From the NCBI RefSeq assembly GCF_022346945.1, contig NZ_JAKRNI010000001.1, forward strand, positions 186,001 to 250,000: a DNA stretch of 64,000 bases, given 5' to 3'. The notes below the pieces were generated by a model that was given only the letters and a program-made list of their open reading frames with translations, had not been told where the DNA came from and made no database searches. Source of the DNA: Microbacterium sp. ACRRU (GTDB lineage: Bacteria; Actinomycetota; Actinomycetes; Actinomycetales; Microbacteriaceae). The translations under genes were made by a program, and so were the position numbers. This document shows, in pieces, positions 8,697 through 17,075 of this stretch (position 1 is its first letter; every line of letters begins with the position of its first letter).

Positions 8697-9960
8697 TTTC
8701 TCGTTCGGTGCGGGAAACGCGCGAAAACTCCGGCGCATCCCGCTGTATCTCGCGGGGCGGTTGCTGACGGCGGTGGTCCCGCGCTCCCGCGATCGCTGGG
8801 TGTTCGGGTGCGCGGTCGGCGTGGCCGACGGGGCCCTGGCACTGTGGCGTGTGGCAGACACGGCGGGGGAGCGGTCGACGTGGCTCGTCGCGGACGCCGC
8901 CCAGGCGAGGGATGCCGCCGACCTCGGCATCCGATCCGTTCGGCGGGACTCGCTTCGCGGGCTGTGGGAGACCGCTCGCGCGCGCGTGGTCGTCGTCACG
9001 CACGGGTTCGGCGACGTCAACCGCTACGCAGTCGTGGGAGCATTCGTCGTCCAGCTCTGGCACGGGATCCCGCTCAAGCGCATCGGTCTGGACTCGCCCG
9101 AGACCACGCGCAGCACGTTCCTTCCGCGGTGGAGCGCGGTGAACCGGCTCCTCGCCCTCCTGTACCGGCGCACGATGCGGCAGATCGCGCTGCTCCCGGC
9201 CGCCTCCCACCTCGTGCGCGGGCGGCTCGAGACGGCGTTCGGCCTCGACGATGCCCGTGTTCCCGTCACGGGGGAACCCCGGGTCGACGTTCTGTCGAGC
9301 GGCTCCGCGGAGGACCGCCGCCGTATCGCCCGCGCCGCGCTCGCCACCGCTCTCGACATCGATCTGGGCGATCGCCGGGTGGTGCTGTATGCGCCGACAT
9401 GGCGCGACGGTGCGGCCGATCCGGCGATCCCGACCCCCGACGACTGGGCGTCGATCGACGCCGTCCTGGCACGACGCGACGCCGTTCTGCTCATCCGGCC
9501 CCATCCACTCGGCGCCGGTGAGTACCGCGCGCCGAGCGAGCGGGTCCGCATGCTCGGCAGCGATCTCGTCGCCGACGTGACCCCGCTTCTCCCGGGGCTG
9601 GACGCCCTCATCACCGACTACTCCTCGCTCGCCTTCGACGCGGGGCTCGTCCCCCTTCCCGTGGTGTTCTTCGCGCCCGACCTCGAAGCGTACGTCGCCC
9701 GTCGCGGGCTCTACGGGCGCTACCGTGACGTCGCCGGCGACGAACCGGCGAGAACGTGGGAGGCGACGATCGCGCGAGTCGATGGCATCCTGGACGATCC
9801 GGCCGACGCGATCACCGCGTCCCGTCGTCGGAGCGCCGCCGTGCATGCCCACCGCGACGGACGCAATGCGGAGCGCGTGCACCGCGCGATCCGCGCTCGG
9901 TTGGACGCACCGTCGCGCCGTACGAGCCGCACAGCCGCGAGCCGAAGGAACGGACAATGA
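8689..9960 (+). CDS. CDP-glycerol/ribitol glycerophosphotransferase-like protein 1
   Basis: A 423-residue member of the TagB/TagF/TarL family, which transfers polyol phosphate from CDP-glycerol or CDP-ribitol onto a teichoic-acid-type polymer at the inner membrane face. Family motifs seen: QLWHGIPLKRIG (~residue 124), YAPTWRDG (~240), LIRPHPL (~268), and LITDYSSLAFD (~308). The start is a GTG without Shine-Dalgarno; a TAGGCT box 6 nt upstream suggests leaderless transcription. It overlaps the following paralogue by 4 bp (ATGA). Confidence 0.85.
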   Translation: MASFSFGAGNARKLRRIPLYLAGRLLTAVVPRSRDRWVFGCAVGVADGALALWRVADTAGERSTWLVADAAQARDAADLGIRSVRRDSLRGLWETARARVVVVTHGFGDVNRYAVVGAFVVQLWHGIPLKRIGLDSPETTRSTFLPRWSAVNRLLALLYRRTMRQIALLPAASHLVRGRLETAFGLDDARVPVTGEPRVDVLSSGSAEDRRRIARAALATALDIDLGDRRVVLYAPTWRDGAADPAIPTPDDWASIDAVLARRDAVLLIRPHPLGAGEYRAPSERVRMLGSDLVADVTPLLPGLDALITDYSSLAFDAGLVPLPVVFFAPDLEAYVARRGLYGRYRDVAGDEPARTWEATIARVDGILDDPADAITASRRRSAAVHAHRDGRNAERVHRAIRARLDAPSRRTSRTAASRRNGQ

Positions 9961-11414
9961 CCGACGCACGCTTCCTGCTCGAAGACGGGCACGCCGCCCT
10001 CGAGATTTCAGGTTCTGGTCCGCGCCCGGCGGCCGTGTCGCTGCGCGGTCCACGGGCTCGGGTCGAGGCGCGCCTGCATGGCCGCGGTCGCACCTGGCGG
10101 GCGGTGCTGCCCCTGCGGGCGGCACGCTGGGGCGGCCCTCAGCTTCCGCTTCCCACCGGGGAGTACCGGCTGCACATCGACGAGGGGGACGCGACGGATG
10201 CTCTCCCTCCCGCCGCAGCGCTGCCTCTGACGCAGCTACCGGGTCTGCGCGCCGCGTGGGCCGAAGGGCTGCTGCGGGTCGGGCCGCCGGTCGATCCCGC
10301 TTACGACTCGGGGGAGGGACAGGCCGCCCTGGAACGCCGCTACGCGACCTCGCGGCAGCCCCTCGAGAACGCGGTGTTCTTCGAGAGCTTCTACGGGCGG
10401 ACGGCCGGCTGCAACCCCCTCGCGATCGATCGGGAGCTCGCGCGGGTGGCGCCGACCGTCACGCGGTACTGGAGCGTCGTCGATCTTTCCGTGGCCGTTC
10501 CGGACGGGGCCGTGGCCGTCGTGGAAGGCAGCCCCGAATGGTGGCGCGCTCGGGCCGCTGCGCGCCTGCTCGTCGTGAACGATTGGCTCCGCCGCCGTTT
10601 CGTGCGCAAGCCGGGGCAGACGGTTCTGCAGACCTGGCACGGAACACCGCTGAAGCGGCTCGCGCTCCATCGTCCCGGCTTCGACCCGCGTCGCATGCTC
10701 GCGGTGATCCGAGAGGGCCGTCGGTGGAACATCCTCCTGGCGCAGAGCCCGTACGCGGCGCGCGTGCTCTCCCGCGCGTACGCGTTCCGCCGTCGGCCCG
10801 TCTGGGTCGAGGGGTACCCCCGCAACGACTCGCTGCAGACCGACGACGGCGCCACCACCCGGCGGAACCTCGGCATCGCGCTCGACGAACGCGTCCTGCT
10901 CTACGCTCCGACGTGGCGCGACGACCGCGAGGCCATGGTGGACTTCCTCGACCCCGCAGCCCTGGCCGCAGCGGCCGACGCGGTCGTCCTCGTGCGCGGG
11001 CACACCCGCACCCTGCAGCCGGGCGAGGACGCTCGAGGTCCCCGCGTGATCGATGTCACGGGATTCCCGGACACCGCGCGTCTTCTGGCCGCCGCCGACG
11101 CGCTCATCACCGACTACTCGTCGGTGATGTTCGACTTCAGCATCACCGGCAAGCCGATCTACTTCCTCGTGCCCGACCTCGAGCACTACCGGGGCGAGCT
11201 GCGCGGCTTCTACTTCGACCTGCTCGATGCCGCTCCGGGTCCCGTCGTGCGCACCCAGGACGAGCTGGAACGTGCGCTCGACGACGTCGACCCGGAGATC
11301 TTCCGCGAGCGCTACGAGAGGTTCCAGCGCGTCTTCGTCGCCCGCGAGGACGGGCGAGCCGGTGAGCGCGTCGTGGCACGCATCCTGGATCAGGGGCTCG
11401 TCGACCGCGAGTGA
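9957..11414 (+). CDS. CDP-glycerol/ribitol glycerophosphotransferase-like protein 2
   Basis: 485 residues. The first ~170 form a beta-rich domain seen in larger polyol-phosphate transferases, and the C-terminal ~300 carry the TagF-type catalytic fold: LQTWHGTPLKRLALH (~224), VEGYPRNDSL (~285), LLYAPTWRDDR (~315), VRGHTR, and LITDYSSVMFDF (~385). The ATG overlaps the stop of paralogue 1, so the two are co-translated. Probably the polymerase or second transfer step of a wall or capsule phosphopolymer; the polyol cannot be told from sequence. Confidence 0.87.
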   Translation: MTDARFLLEDGHAALEISGSGPRPAAVSLRGPRARVEARLHGRGRTWRAVLPLRAARWGGPQLPLPTGEYRLHIDEGDATDALPPAAALPLTQLPGLRAAWAEGLLRVGPPVDPAYDSGEGQAALERRYATSRQPLENAVFFESFYGRTAGCNPLAIDRELARVAPTVTRYWSVVDLSVAVPDGAVAVVEGSPEWWRARAAARLLVVNDWLRRRFVRKPGQTVLQTWHGTPLKRLALHRPGFDPRRMLAVIREGRRWNILLAQSPYAARVLSRAYAFRRRPVWVEGYPRNDSLQTDDGATTRRNLGIALDERVLLYAPTWRDDREAMVDFLDPAALAAAADAVVLVRGHTRTLQPGEDARGPRVIDVTGFPDTARLLAAADALITDYSSVMFDFSITGKPIYFLVPDLEHYRGELRGFYFDLLDAAPGPVVRTQDELERALDDVDPEIFRERYERFQRVFVAREDGRAGERVVARILDQGLVDRE

Positions 11415-11429
11415 CAGGATGCCGCCCGC

Positions 11430-12515
11430 TCAGGGCAGCGGGGTGTTCCGCCCACTGAGGCGGGACGTGTCGACGGTGTCGCGCGCTCCGCGCACAAGCG
11501 CCCACAGGAAACCCACGCCCCACGGCACATGCATGGAGGGCAGTACCGCGGCCGTCCAGAGCCGGTCGCGCCAGCCCCGGCCGCCACCGCGTCCCGACGC
11601 CACAGCACCGACGAGAACCGCATACGAGGCCACGGGGACGTGAGTCGCGGAAGCGGCGCGCCCCCGCACGACCCCGGCGATCTGCAGCGCGCCGACGATC
11701 AGGGACACGACCGCGGCGATCACCAAGGCGGGGGGCGCGAAGAACCGGAGGGAGTTGCGACGTCCGTAGCGGCGCACGAGCTCTCCCCGCCACGCCCCGG
11801 TGGCACGGAACTGCCGGACGAGGCGGGACCAGCTCTCGCGCGGCCAGTAGACCACTGAGAGCGTCGGATCGAACCACACTCGGTACCCGGCACGCCGGAT
11901 ACGGAGGTTCAGCTCCCAATCCTCGCCGCGACGGATCGATTCGTCGAAGCCGCCCACCTCCTCCAGAACCGCGCGCCGGAAGACGCCGAGGTACGCGGAC
12001 TCGGCAGCGCCCTCCTCGGTACCGCCGTGGTACGCGCCCCCTCCGAGGCCGGCCCGTGAGTTGTAGGCGCGCGCGACAGCGCGCTGGAAAGGGGTGCGGC
12101 CGTCGGCGCGCATCACCCCGCCGACGTTCGCGGCACGCGTGCGCGCAAGAGTGGCGAGCGCCCGTCGCGTGTACCCGGGGACGAGCTCGGAGTGCGCGTC
12201 CACACGGACGATGGTCGGGTAGCGGCTCGCCCGGATCGCGAGGTTCAGACCGACCGGGATGTCGGCGGCCGGGTTGTCCACGAGCACCACACGAGAGTCC
12301 GCAGCGGCGATCTCGCGAGCGATCACGTCCGTGGCATCCGTCGACGGGCCGAGCGCCAGCACCAACTCCACGGGGCCGGGAACCTCCTGCGCGAGGGTCG
12401 AGGCCACGGCCCGCCGCAGATAACGCTGCTCGTTCAGCACGGGCATGACGAAGCTCACGCCGGCGTCGTCAGGCGGGACGGGCGCGTCTCGGCGGCCGGG
12501 AGTCGCGAGGTGCAT
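11430..12515 (-). CDS. GT2 glycosyltransferase (ExoA-like) with C-terminal membrane helices
   Basis: A 361-residue family 2 glycosyltransferase: GVSFVMPVLNEQRYLRRAV at the N-terminus, the nucleotide-sugar metal motif in VRVDAHSEL (~100), and a GEDWELNLRIRRAGYRVWFD acceptor-site block (~210). Two or three hydrophobic segments after residue 260 anchor it to the membrane. It resembles succinoglycan-type ExoA glucosyltransferases. AAAGGA 7 nt before the ATG is a reasonable ribosome site. It converges with transferase 2 and is divergent from transferase 3, inside a surface-polymer region. Confidence 0.87.
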   Translation of the reverse strand: MHLATPGRRDAPVPPDDAGVSFVMPVLNEQRYLRRAVASTLAQEVPGPVELVLALGPSTDATDVIAREIAAADSRVVLVDNPAADIPVGLNLAIRASRYPTIVRVDAHSELVPGYTRRALATLARTRAANVGGVMRADGRTPFQRAVARAYNSRAGLGGGAYHGGTEEGAAESAYLGVFRRAVLEEVGGFDESIRRGEDWELNLRIRRAGYRVWFDPTLSVVYWPRESWSRLVRQFRATGAWRGELVRRYGRRNSLRFFAPPALVIAAVVSLIVGALQIAGVVRGRAASATHVPVASYAVLVGAVASGRGGGRGWRDRLWTAAVLPSMHVPWGVGFLWALVRGARDTVDTSRLSGRNTPLP

Positions 12516-12545
12516 CCGACGATCCTTTCACGCCGACCTGGCCGG

Positions 12546-12551
12546 TACCCT
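12546..12551 (+). promoter_or_regulatory. Leaderless -10 box for ATG 12558
   Basis: TACCCT, 6-nt gap to the start codon, no Shine-Dalgarno. Confidence 0.45.
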
Positions 12552-12557
12552 GGAACG

Positions 12558-13787
12558 ATGTCTCTCGCCCGCGACGCCCGTCTCGCCGTGGGCCTGCTGC
12601 GCAAGGCCCTCGCCACCCGCCGTGCACGGATCGACCTGCGGCGTGCGCTCGCCGAACGCGCACCCCTGCCGCAGAAGCACTTCCGGATCGCGGTCTACTT
12701 CGCCGACGGACCCGTGAACATGTACCAGATGCGCCAGTGGTACGCGCCCCTGCGCGAGCTGGCGAACGAATGGCCCGTCCTGGTCATCTCCCGTGCCATC
12801 CGGGGAGCCGACGCACTGCTGCGCGACGATGCGCTTCCGGTGGCTTTCGCCCCGACGGTGGGAGACGTCGAGGCCGTCCTCGACGAGCAGGACGTGCGCA
12901 TCGTGTTCTACGTCAACCAGAACACCCGCAACTTCCAGATGTTCCGCTACGGGCGCCGCTGGCACGTCTTCATCAACCACGGCGAGTCCGACAAGATGTA
13001 CATGACGACGAACCAGTTCAAGGCCTACGACTACGCCTTCGTCGCCGGCGACGCGGCTCGCGGGCGGCTGGCCCGAACGCTGTGGGACTACGACCTCGAC
13101 CATCGGACCTTCTCCATCGGGCGCCCCCAGGCCGATCACTACTCGGGTGAGCTCCCGTACGTGCCCGATGAGCGCACCGTGGTGCTCTACGCCCCGACCT
13201 GGGAGGGCGACCGCCCCTCCGCCCACTACGGCTCGATCCTCACGCACGGCGAGGCGCTCATCTCCGCGCTCGCCGCCACGGGCCGCCACCGGATCATCTA
13301 TCGGCCGCATCCTCGCTCCGGTGTCGTGGACCCGGCCTACGGCGCCGCCAACGAGCGGATCGTGTCGGCGCTCGCCGCGGCCAACGCCGCCGACCCCACT
13401 GCCCGTCACGTCCATGACACCGGCGCGGCCCTCGGCTGGCAGCTCGCCGCCGCCGACGTCGCCGTGGTCGACATCTCGGCGATGGTCTACGACCGGCTGG
13501 CGGCGGGAAAACCGCTCCTGGTGACACGCCCCGCCGATCCCGAGGCTCTGGTGGACGACAGCGGGTACCTGTCGTCGTGCGAATGGCTGGATGCAGATTC
13601 GGCGTGCGCCATCGTGACCCGGACCGACGAGGTGCTCGCCGACCCCGATGCGGTGGCCCGTCTGGATCACTGGGTGCGGTACTACTTCGGCGACACGACG
13701 CCGGGCGCGTCGACGCGACGGTTCCACGCCGCCGTGCGCACCCTCATGCAGCGGTGGGAGGAACGCGACGTGGCGACGTCGGTGTGA
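12558..13787 (+). CDS. CDP-glycerol/ribitol glycerophosphotransferase-like protein 3
   Basis: 409 residues starting MSLARDARLAV; the ORF runs further upstream, but only as a shadow of the divergent GT2 gene. Family motifs: HVFINHGESDKMY in place of the WHG block (~141), VVLYAPTWEGDRPSAHYGSI (~210), IIYRPHPRSG (~250), and AVVDISAMVYDRLAAGKP (~305). The acceptor block differs from its two neighbours, so it may transfer a different group. Convergent with the maltokinase gene 6 nt downstream. Confidence 0.82.
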   Translation: MSLARDARLAVGLLRKALATRRARIDLRRALAERAPLPQKHFRIAVYFADGPVNMYQMRQWYAPLRELANEWPVLVISRAIRGADALLRDDALPVAFAPTVGDVEAVLDEQDVRIVFYVNQNTRNFQMFRYGRRWHVFINHGESDKMYMTTNQFKAYDYAFVAGDAARGRLARTLWDYDLDHRTFSIGRPQADHYSGELPYVPDERTVVLYAPTWEGDRPSAHYGSILTHGEALISALAATGRHRIIYRPHPRSGVVDPAYGAANERIVSALAAANAADPTARHVHDTGAALGWQLAAADVAVVDISAMVYDRLAAGKPLLVTRPADPEALVDDSGYLSSCEWLDADSACAIVTRTDEVLADPDAVARLDHWVRYYFGDTTPGASTRRFHAAVRTLMQRWEERDVATSV

Positions 13788-13793
13788 CCGACG

Positions 13794-15128
13794 TCAGTCC
13801 GCGAGGGGGGCCAAGCGGCCGATGGCAGCGAGCGGGATCCCCACCCAATCGGGACGATTGCGCGTCTCGTAGATCGCCTCGTAGACGGCCTTGTCCAACT
13901 CGAAGGCAGCCAGCAGCGCCTCGGGTGCCGTGTTCGCGACACCGACGGTCGTGGCATACCCGTCGAGGAACGCCTGCTGCGCCGCGATGACCCAGGCGCG
14001 CACTGCGGCGCCGTCATCGTCGGCCACCGCGCCGGAGACGTAGTCGAACGACCGCAGCATGCCGGCCACGTCGCGCACGGCGAGGTCGGGGTTGCGGCGC
14101 TCGGTGATCGGACGCAGCGGCTCGCCCTCGAAGTCGAGGAGGACCCAGCCATTCGCCGGCGTGTACAAGACCTGGCCGAGGTGCAGGTCGCCGTGGACGC
14201 GCTGGAGCGGCGGCCACTCGGCCGCGGCGGCGGTGGCATACACCTCGCGGATGCGTTCCGCGAAGGGGGCGAGCGAGGGAACCTCGGTCAGCGCGATCGC
14301 GAGACGGCGCTGCCACGCCGCGGCCACGGCGTCGCGCACGGATGCGTCGGGCGCCACCGTGGGGAAGGCTGCGGCAAGAGCGACGTGCATGCGTGCGACG
14401 CTCTCACCGAGGGCGCGCGCGGCGGCGCTGAAGTCTTCACCCGCCGTGGCCGACTGCAGGGCGACGCGCCAAGCGTCTTCGACACCCTCGAAGAACTCCT
14501 GCGCGAAGGCGAGCGATCCGGTCACCGGTGCGCCGTCCGCAGCAGTCCACGTGCCGCGCAGCTCGCCGATGGCTGCAGGCACGAACGTCGCGCCGCCGGC
14601 TGCGAGTGCCGACTGTAGCTCGACGTCAGGGTTGATGCCCGCGTTGACGGGGCGGAACAGCTTGCAGATCACCGGGGGAGCCCCGTCGGGCCGGAAGATG
14701 ATCGAGGTGTTCGACTGCTCGCCGCTCAGCACCCGTGCGGGAACGGGCGACTCCGTCGCCGCGGGGGAGGGGGCGAGCGGGATGCCGACGAGGTCGGGAT
14801 GCGTATCTGCTCCGCCTTCACCGGTGCAGACCAGCCGGAACAGCAGGTCGGTGAACGCCGGGTCCGTTGTGGCATCCGACCACACCCGTCCGTCGGCGGC
14901 CGGGCCGATGAGACTTCCAGGAAGTACGTGCTCGGGCTCGCGCTGCGACACCGGGATCTGGTAGGTCACAGGGGGACTGGCCGCGTCGTCCCGGACCAGG
15001 AGTATCCGGGTGGCGGGGGAATCGAGCTCCCAATCGGCGACCAACGTCAGCAGGGGGTCGCGGCCCTTCGTGCCGTACCAGCGCTGTCGCGGCATCCACA
15101 CGGTCAGGAGATCGAGAAGGTCGCGCAT
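13794..15128 (-). CDS. Maltokinase (aminoglycoside-phosphotransferase fold)
   Basis: A 444-residue kinase. The N-terminal cap begins LLDLLTVWMPRQRWYGTKGRD, the signature of the maltokinase N-terminal domain. The kinase lobe has the catalytic VHGDLHLGQVLY (~308) and the metal-binding LLDFEGEP (~325). Maltokinase makes maltose-1-phosphate from maltose and ATP for the GlgE alpha-glucan route. In actinobacteria it often follows treS/glgE; neither lies in this window, so it stands alone here. A leaderless -10 box precedes the ATG. Confidence 0.88.
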   Translation of the reverse strand: MRDLLDLLTVWMPRQRWYGTKGRDPLLTLVADWELDSPATRILLVRDDAASPPVTYQIPVSQREPEHVLPGSLIGPAADGRVWSDATTDPAFTDLLFRLVCTGEGGADTHPDLVGIPLAPSPAATESPVPARVLSGEQSNTSIIFRPDGAPPVICKLFRPVNAGINPDVELQSALAAGGATFVPAAIGELRGTWTAADGAPVTGSLAFAQEFFEGVEDAWRVALQSATAGEDFSAAARALGESVARMHVALAAAFPTVAPDASVRDAVAAAWQRRLAIALTEVPSLAPFAERIREVYATAAAAEWPPLQRVHGDLHLGQVLYTPANGWVLLDFEGEPLRPITERRNPDLAVRDVAGMLRSFDYVSGAVADDDGAAVRAWVIAAQQAFLDGYATTVGVANTAPEALLAAFELDKAVYEAIYETRNRPDWVGIPLAAIGRLAPLAD

Positions 15129-15134
15129 GGGGCG

Positions 15135-15140
15135 AGGCTA
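15135..15140 (-). promoter_or_regulatory. Leaderless -10 box for the maltokinase gene
   Basis: TAGCCT on the minus strand, 6-nt gap to ATG 15128. Confidence 0.5.
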
Positions 15141-15198
15141 ACGCGATCGCGGACGCCGTGCGCGGGTCTTGCGCGCGAGCGGCGTCGATGAGATGGGA

Positions 15199-16131
15199 TC
15201 AGGATGCCTCGGGCGGCAGCGCCTCGTCGTCGTCTCGGCCCTTGCGGCGAGGAAGTGCCTTGCGCGCGACCGATCCCGTCCGGCGCGACGCCGAACCGAC
15301 GGCGCCGACGATCGCCCCGCCGACCCGCTGTACGCCACCGGCGGCGCGTCGTTCGAGCCGCTCTGCTCCGGGGCGCGGTTCGATATCCGTCGGCAGGATC
15401 ACCGGTGGCGCGCCGAAAGCGCGACGGGAATTGACCAAGACGCGGCGGCCGAGGATGTGGTTGCCCGCGCCGCCGACGACCGCTCCCACGCCGAAGGGGA
15501 GTGCCTTTCCGACCCACGACGCACCGCCACGGGCGACGAACTGACGCGTGAACGACGTCTTCAGGCGGTCGACCAGGGGTCCCACTGCCGCGCGGGGCAG
15601 CGTCTTGGTGACCAGTTCGCCCCAGTAATTGGAACGGGTGGTGCCCCGGCCGGCGGCCTGCGCCGCGAGTTGGGCGACGAGGTCGACGCCCTCTTTCCCG
15701 AGCATGAGGGTGAGCACGAGCGCACGTGCCCGGTCGGGGTCGTCCACCGCGACCCCATGCACCTCGGCCACGGACTGCGCGAACAGCGCGGTCGCCTCCA
15801 GGAAGCCGAGTGTCTCGACCCCGCTTAGCGCCAGCGTGACCCCCGTGCCGATCCCGGGAACCACGGCAGTGGCGCCCACCGCTGCGCCACCGGTGGTGAC
15901 GGCGGCGAGGTAGCGGCGTTCGAGAATCGTCAGGATCTCTTGGGGCGAGGCATCCGGGTGCCGAAGGCGGATGCTGCGGAGGTGGGCGAGCACCGCAGGT
16001 CTCTGCACGGAGAGAACCCGGTCGAGCATGCGGATCGTCCGGGGATGCTCCTCCGACCCTGCCGGCGGGAGTCCCCCCTTCCAGGGAGAGTCGCCGGGCA
16101 GGGAATGGATGCGATGCACCTTCTCAGCCAT
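15199..16131 (-). CDS. EcsC family protein
   Basis: 310 residues. The central region contains TGGAAVGATAVVPGIGTGVT and ALSGVETLGFLEATALFAQS, the glycine-rich hydrophobic block of EcsC-type proteins. EcsC is encoded near an ABC exporter in Bacillus, but its biochemical role is unclear. The C-terminal ~60 residues are rich in Arg and end in acidic residues. AGGATGG lies just upstream of the ATG. The gene may be co-transcribed with the nucleotidyltransferase 56 nt upstream on the same strand. Confidence 0.8.
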   Translation of the reverse strand: MAEKVHRIHSLPGDSPWKGGLPPAGSEEHPRTIRMLDRVLSVQRPAVLAHLRSIRLRHPDASPQEILTILERRYLAAVTTGGAAVGATAVVPGIGTGVTLALSGVETLGFLEATALFAQSVAEVHGVAVDDPDRARALVLTLMLGKEGVDLVAQLAAQAAGRGTTRSNYWGELVTKTLPRAAVGPLVDRLKTSFTRQFVARGGASWVGKALPFGVGAVVGGAGNHILGRRVLVNSRRAFGAPPVILPTDIEPRPGAERLERRAAGGVQRVGGAIVGAVGSASRRTGSVARKALPRRKGRDDDEALPPEAS

Positions 16132-16187
16132 GAGACCATCCTGCCGCGCGATATCGCCGGCACCGGGGCCTTGACGAACGAGGGCGA

Positions 16188-16880
16188 TCAGACGAAGAGG
16201 TTGGCGCGCTCGAGGTCCTCGGCGAAGTCCACCTCGACCGCGTAGAGGTCGGAGATGTCGAGCGGTTCGACCCGCATCCCGTCGTGGGCGATGGCGAGCT
16301 CGATGCCGCGCTCGAAGTAGTCCTGATCGTCGACGCGCTGGAGGTGACGCTGGAGCGTCTTCTTGTCGCGCGAGGAGATGTAGTTGATGCCGACGGCTTC
16401 GCCGAGCCCGCCGACGACGACCTTCGAGAGGTCCTTCACGAATCCCTCGGCGTCGACGGTGTACTTCACCTCTTCGTCGCTGACCTTCGCCGTGTTGACG
16501 GTGACGAACGAACGATCGGCCTCGACGAGCTCGACGGCACGCCCGAGAACGCGCGGGTCGAACACGACGTCACCGTTCAGCCACAGAACGCCGCCGCGCC
16601 CGGTTGCAGCGAGCGCGCGCAGCAGGCTCTTCGACGTGTTCGTCTGGTCGTACCGGTCGTTGTAGACGTAGTCGACGCGCGGGAACGCATCGACGATGGT
16701 CTCGGCGCGATAGCCGACGACCGTCGTGATTCGGGCCTCGCGTCCGAATGCGGCGAAGATGTTGTCGTGCTGCTGCTGCATGATGCTGCGGCCATCGGCG
16801 AGGACGGTGAGCGGTTTGGGCAGGCTCCGGCCGAGTCGCGAGCCCATGCCCGCAGCGAGGATGACGATCTGAACGGTCAA
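16188..16880 (-). CDS. LicC/TarI-like sugar- or polyol-phosphate nucleotidyltransferase
   Basis: 230 residues with the nucleotidyltransferase signature VILAAGMGSRLGRSLPKPLT at the start, DQTNTSKSLLRAL (~82) typical of LicC/phosphocholine-type cytidylyltransferases, LWLNGDVVFDP with the metal Asp (~105), and VEVDFAEDLERA near the end. Such enzymes activate a phosphorylated alcohol or sugar as a CDP or UDP derivative. Given three CDP-polyol transferases upstream, it could supply their donor; that is inference. An 18-bp palindrome lies 28 bp upstream of the ATG. Confidence 0.82.
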   Translation of the reverse strand: MTVQIVILAAGMGSRLGRSLPKPLTVLADGRSIMQQQHDNIFAAFGREARITTVVGYRAETIVDAFPRVDYVYNDRYDQTNTSKSLLRALAATGRGGVLWLNGDVVFDPRVLGRAVELVEADRSFVTVNTAKVSDEEVKYTVDAEGFVKDLSKVVVGGLGEAVGINYISSRDKKTLQRHLQRVDDQDYFERGIELAIAHDGMRVEPLDISDLYAVEVDFAEDLERANLFV

Positions 16881-16907
16881 GGCAGGCTCCTGGGGGATGA
16901 GTTGTCA

Positions 16908-16925
16908 TTTCCGGTTTACCGGAAA
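16908..16925. promoter_or_regulatory. 18-bp palindrome upstream of the nucleotidyltransferase
   Basis: Arms TTTCCGGT and ACCGGAAA separated by TT, a perfect 8-bp inverted repeat. Its size and place (27-45 bp before ATG 16880) suit an operator for a dimeric regulator. No regulator gene is adjacent. Confidence 0.5.
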
Positions 16926-17063
16926 GTCACGCCTTCGTGTCGAATTCATGCTAGCCAAATGAGCTGAGAAGGTGCATGATTCGCCCTGGTCGTTGCGCAT
17001 TCGTGATGACAGCTGATTCCGTCGTCGGGCAGCCGGGCCGCGGTCGGTGTCGGGACAGCTTGA

Positions 17064-17069
17064 TAGTTT
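17064..17069 (+). promoter_or_regulatory. Leaderless -10 box for the ABC ATPase gene
   Basis: TAGTTT, 6-nt gap to ATG 17076. Confidence 0.45.
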
Positions 17070-17075
17070 GGGGCG

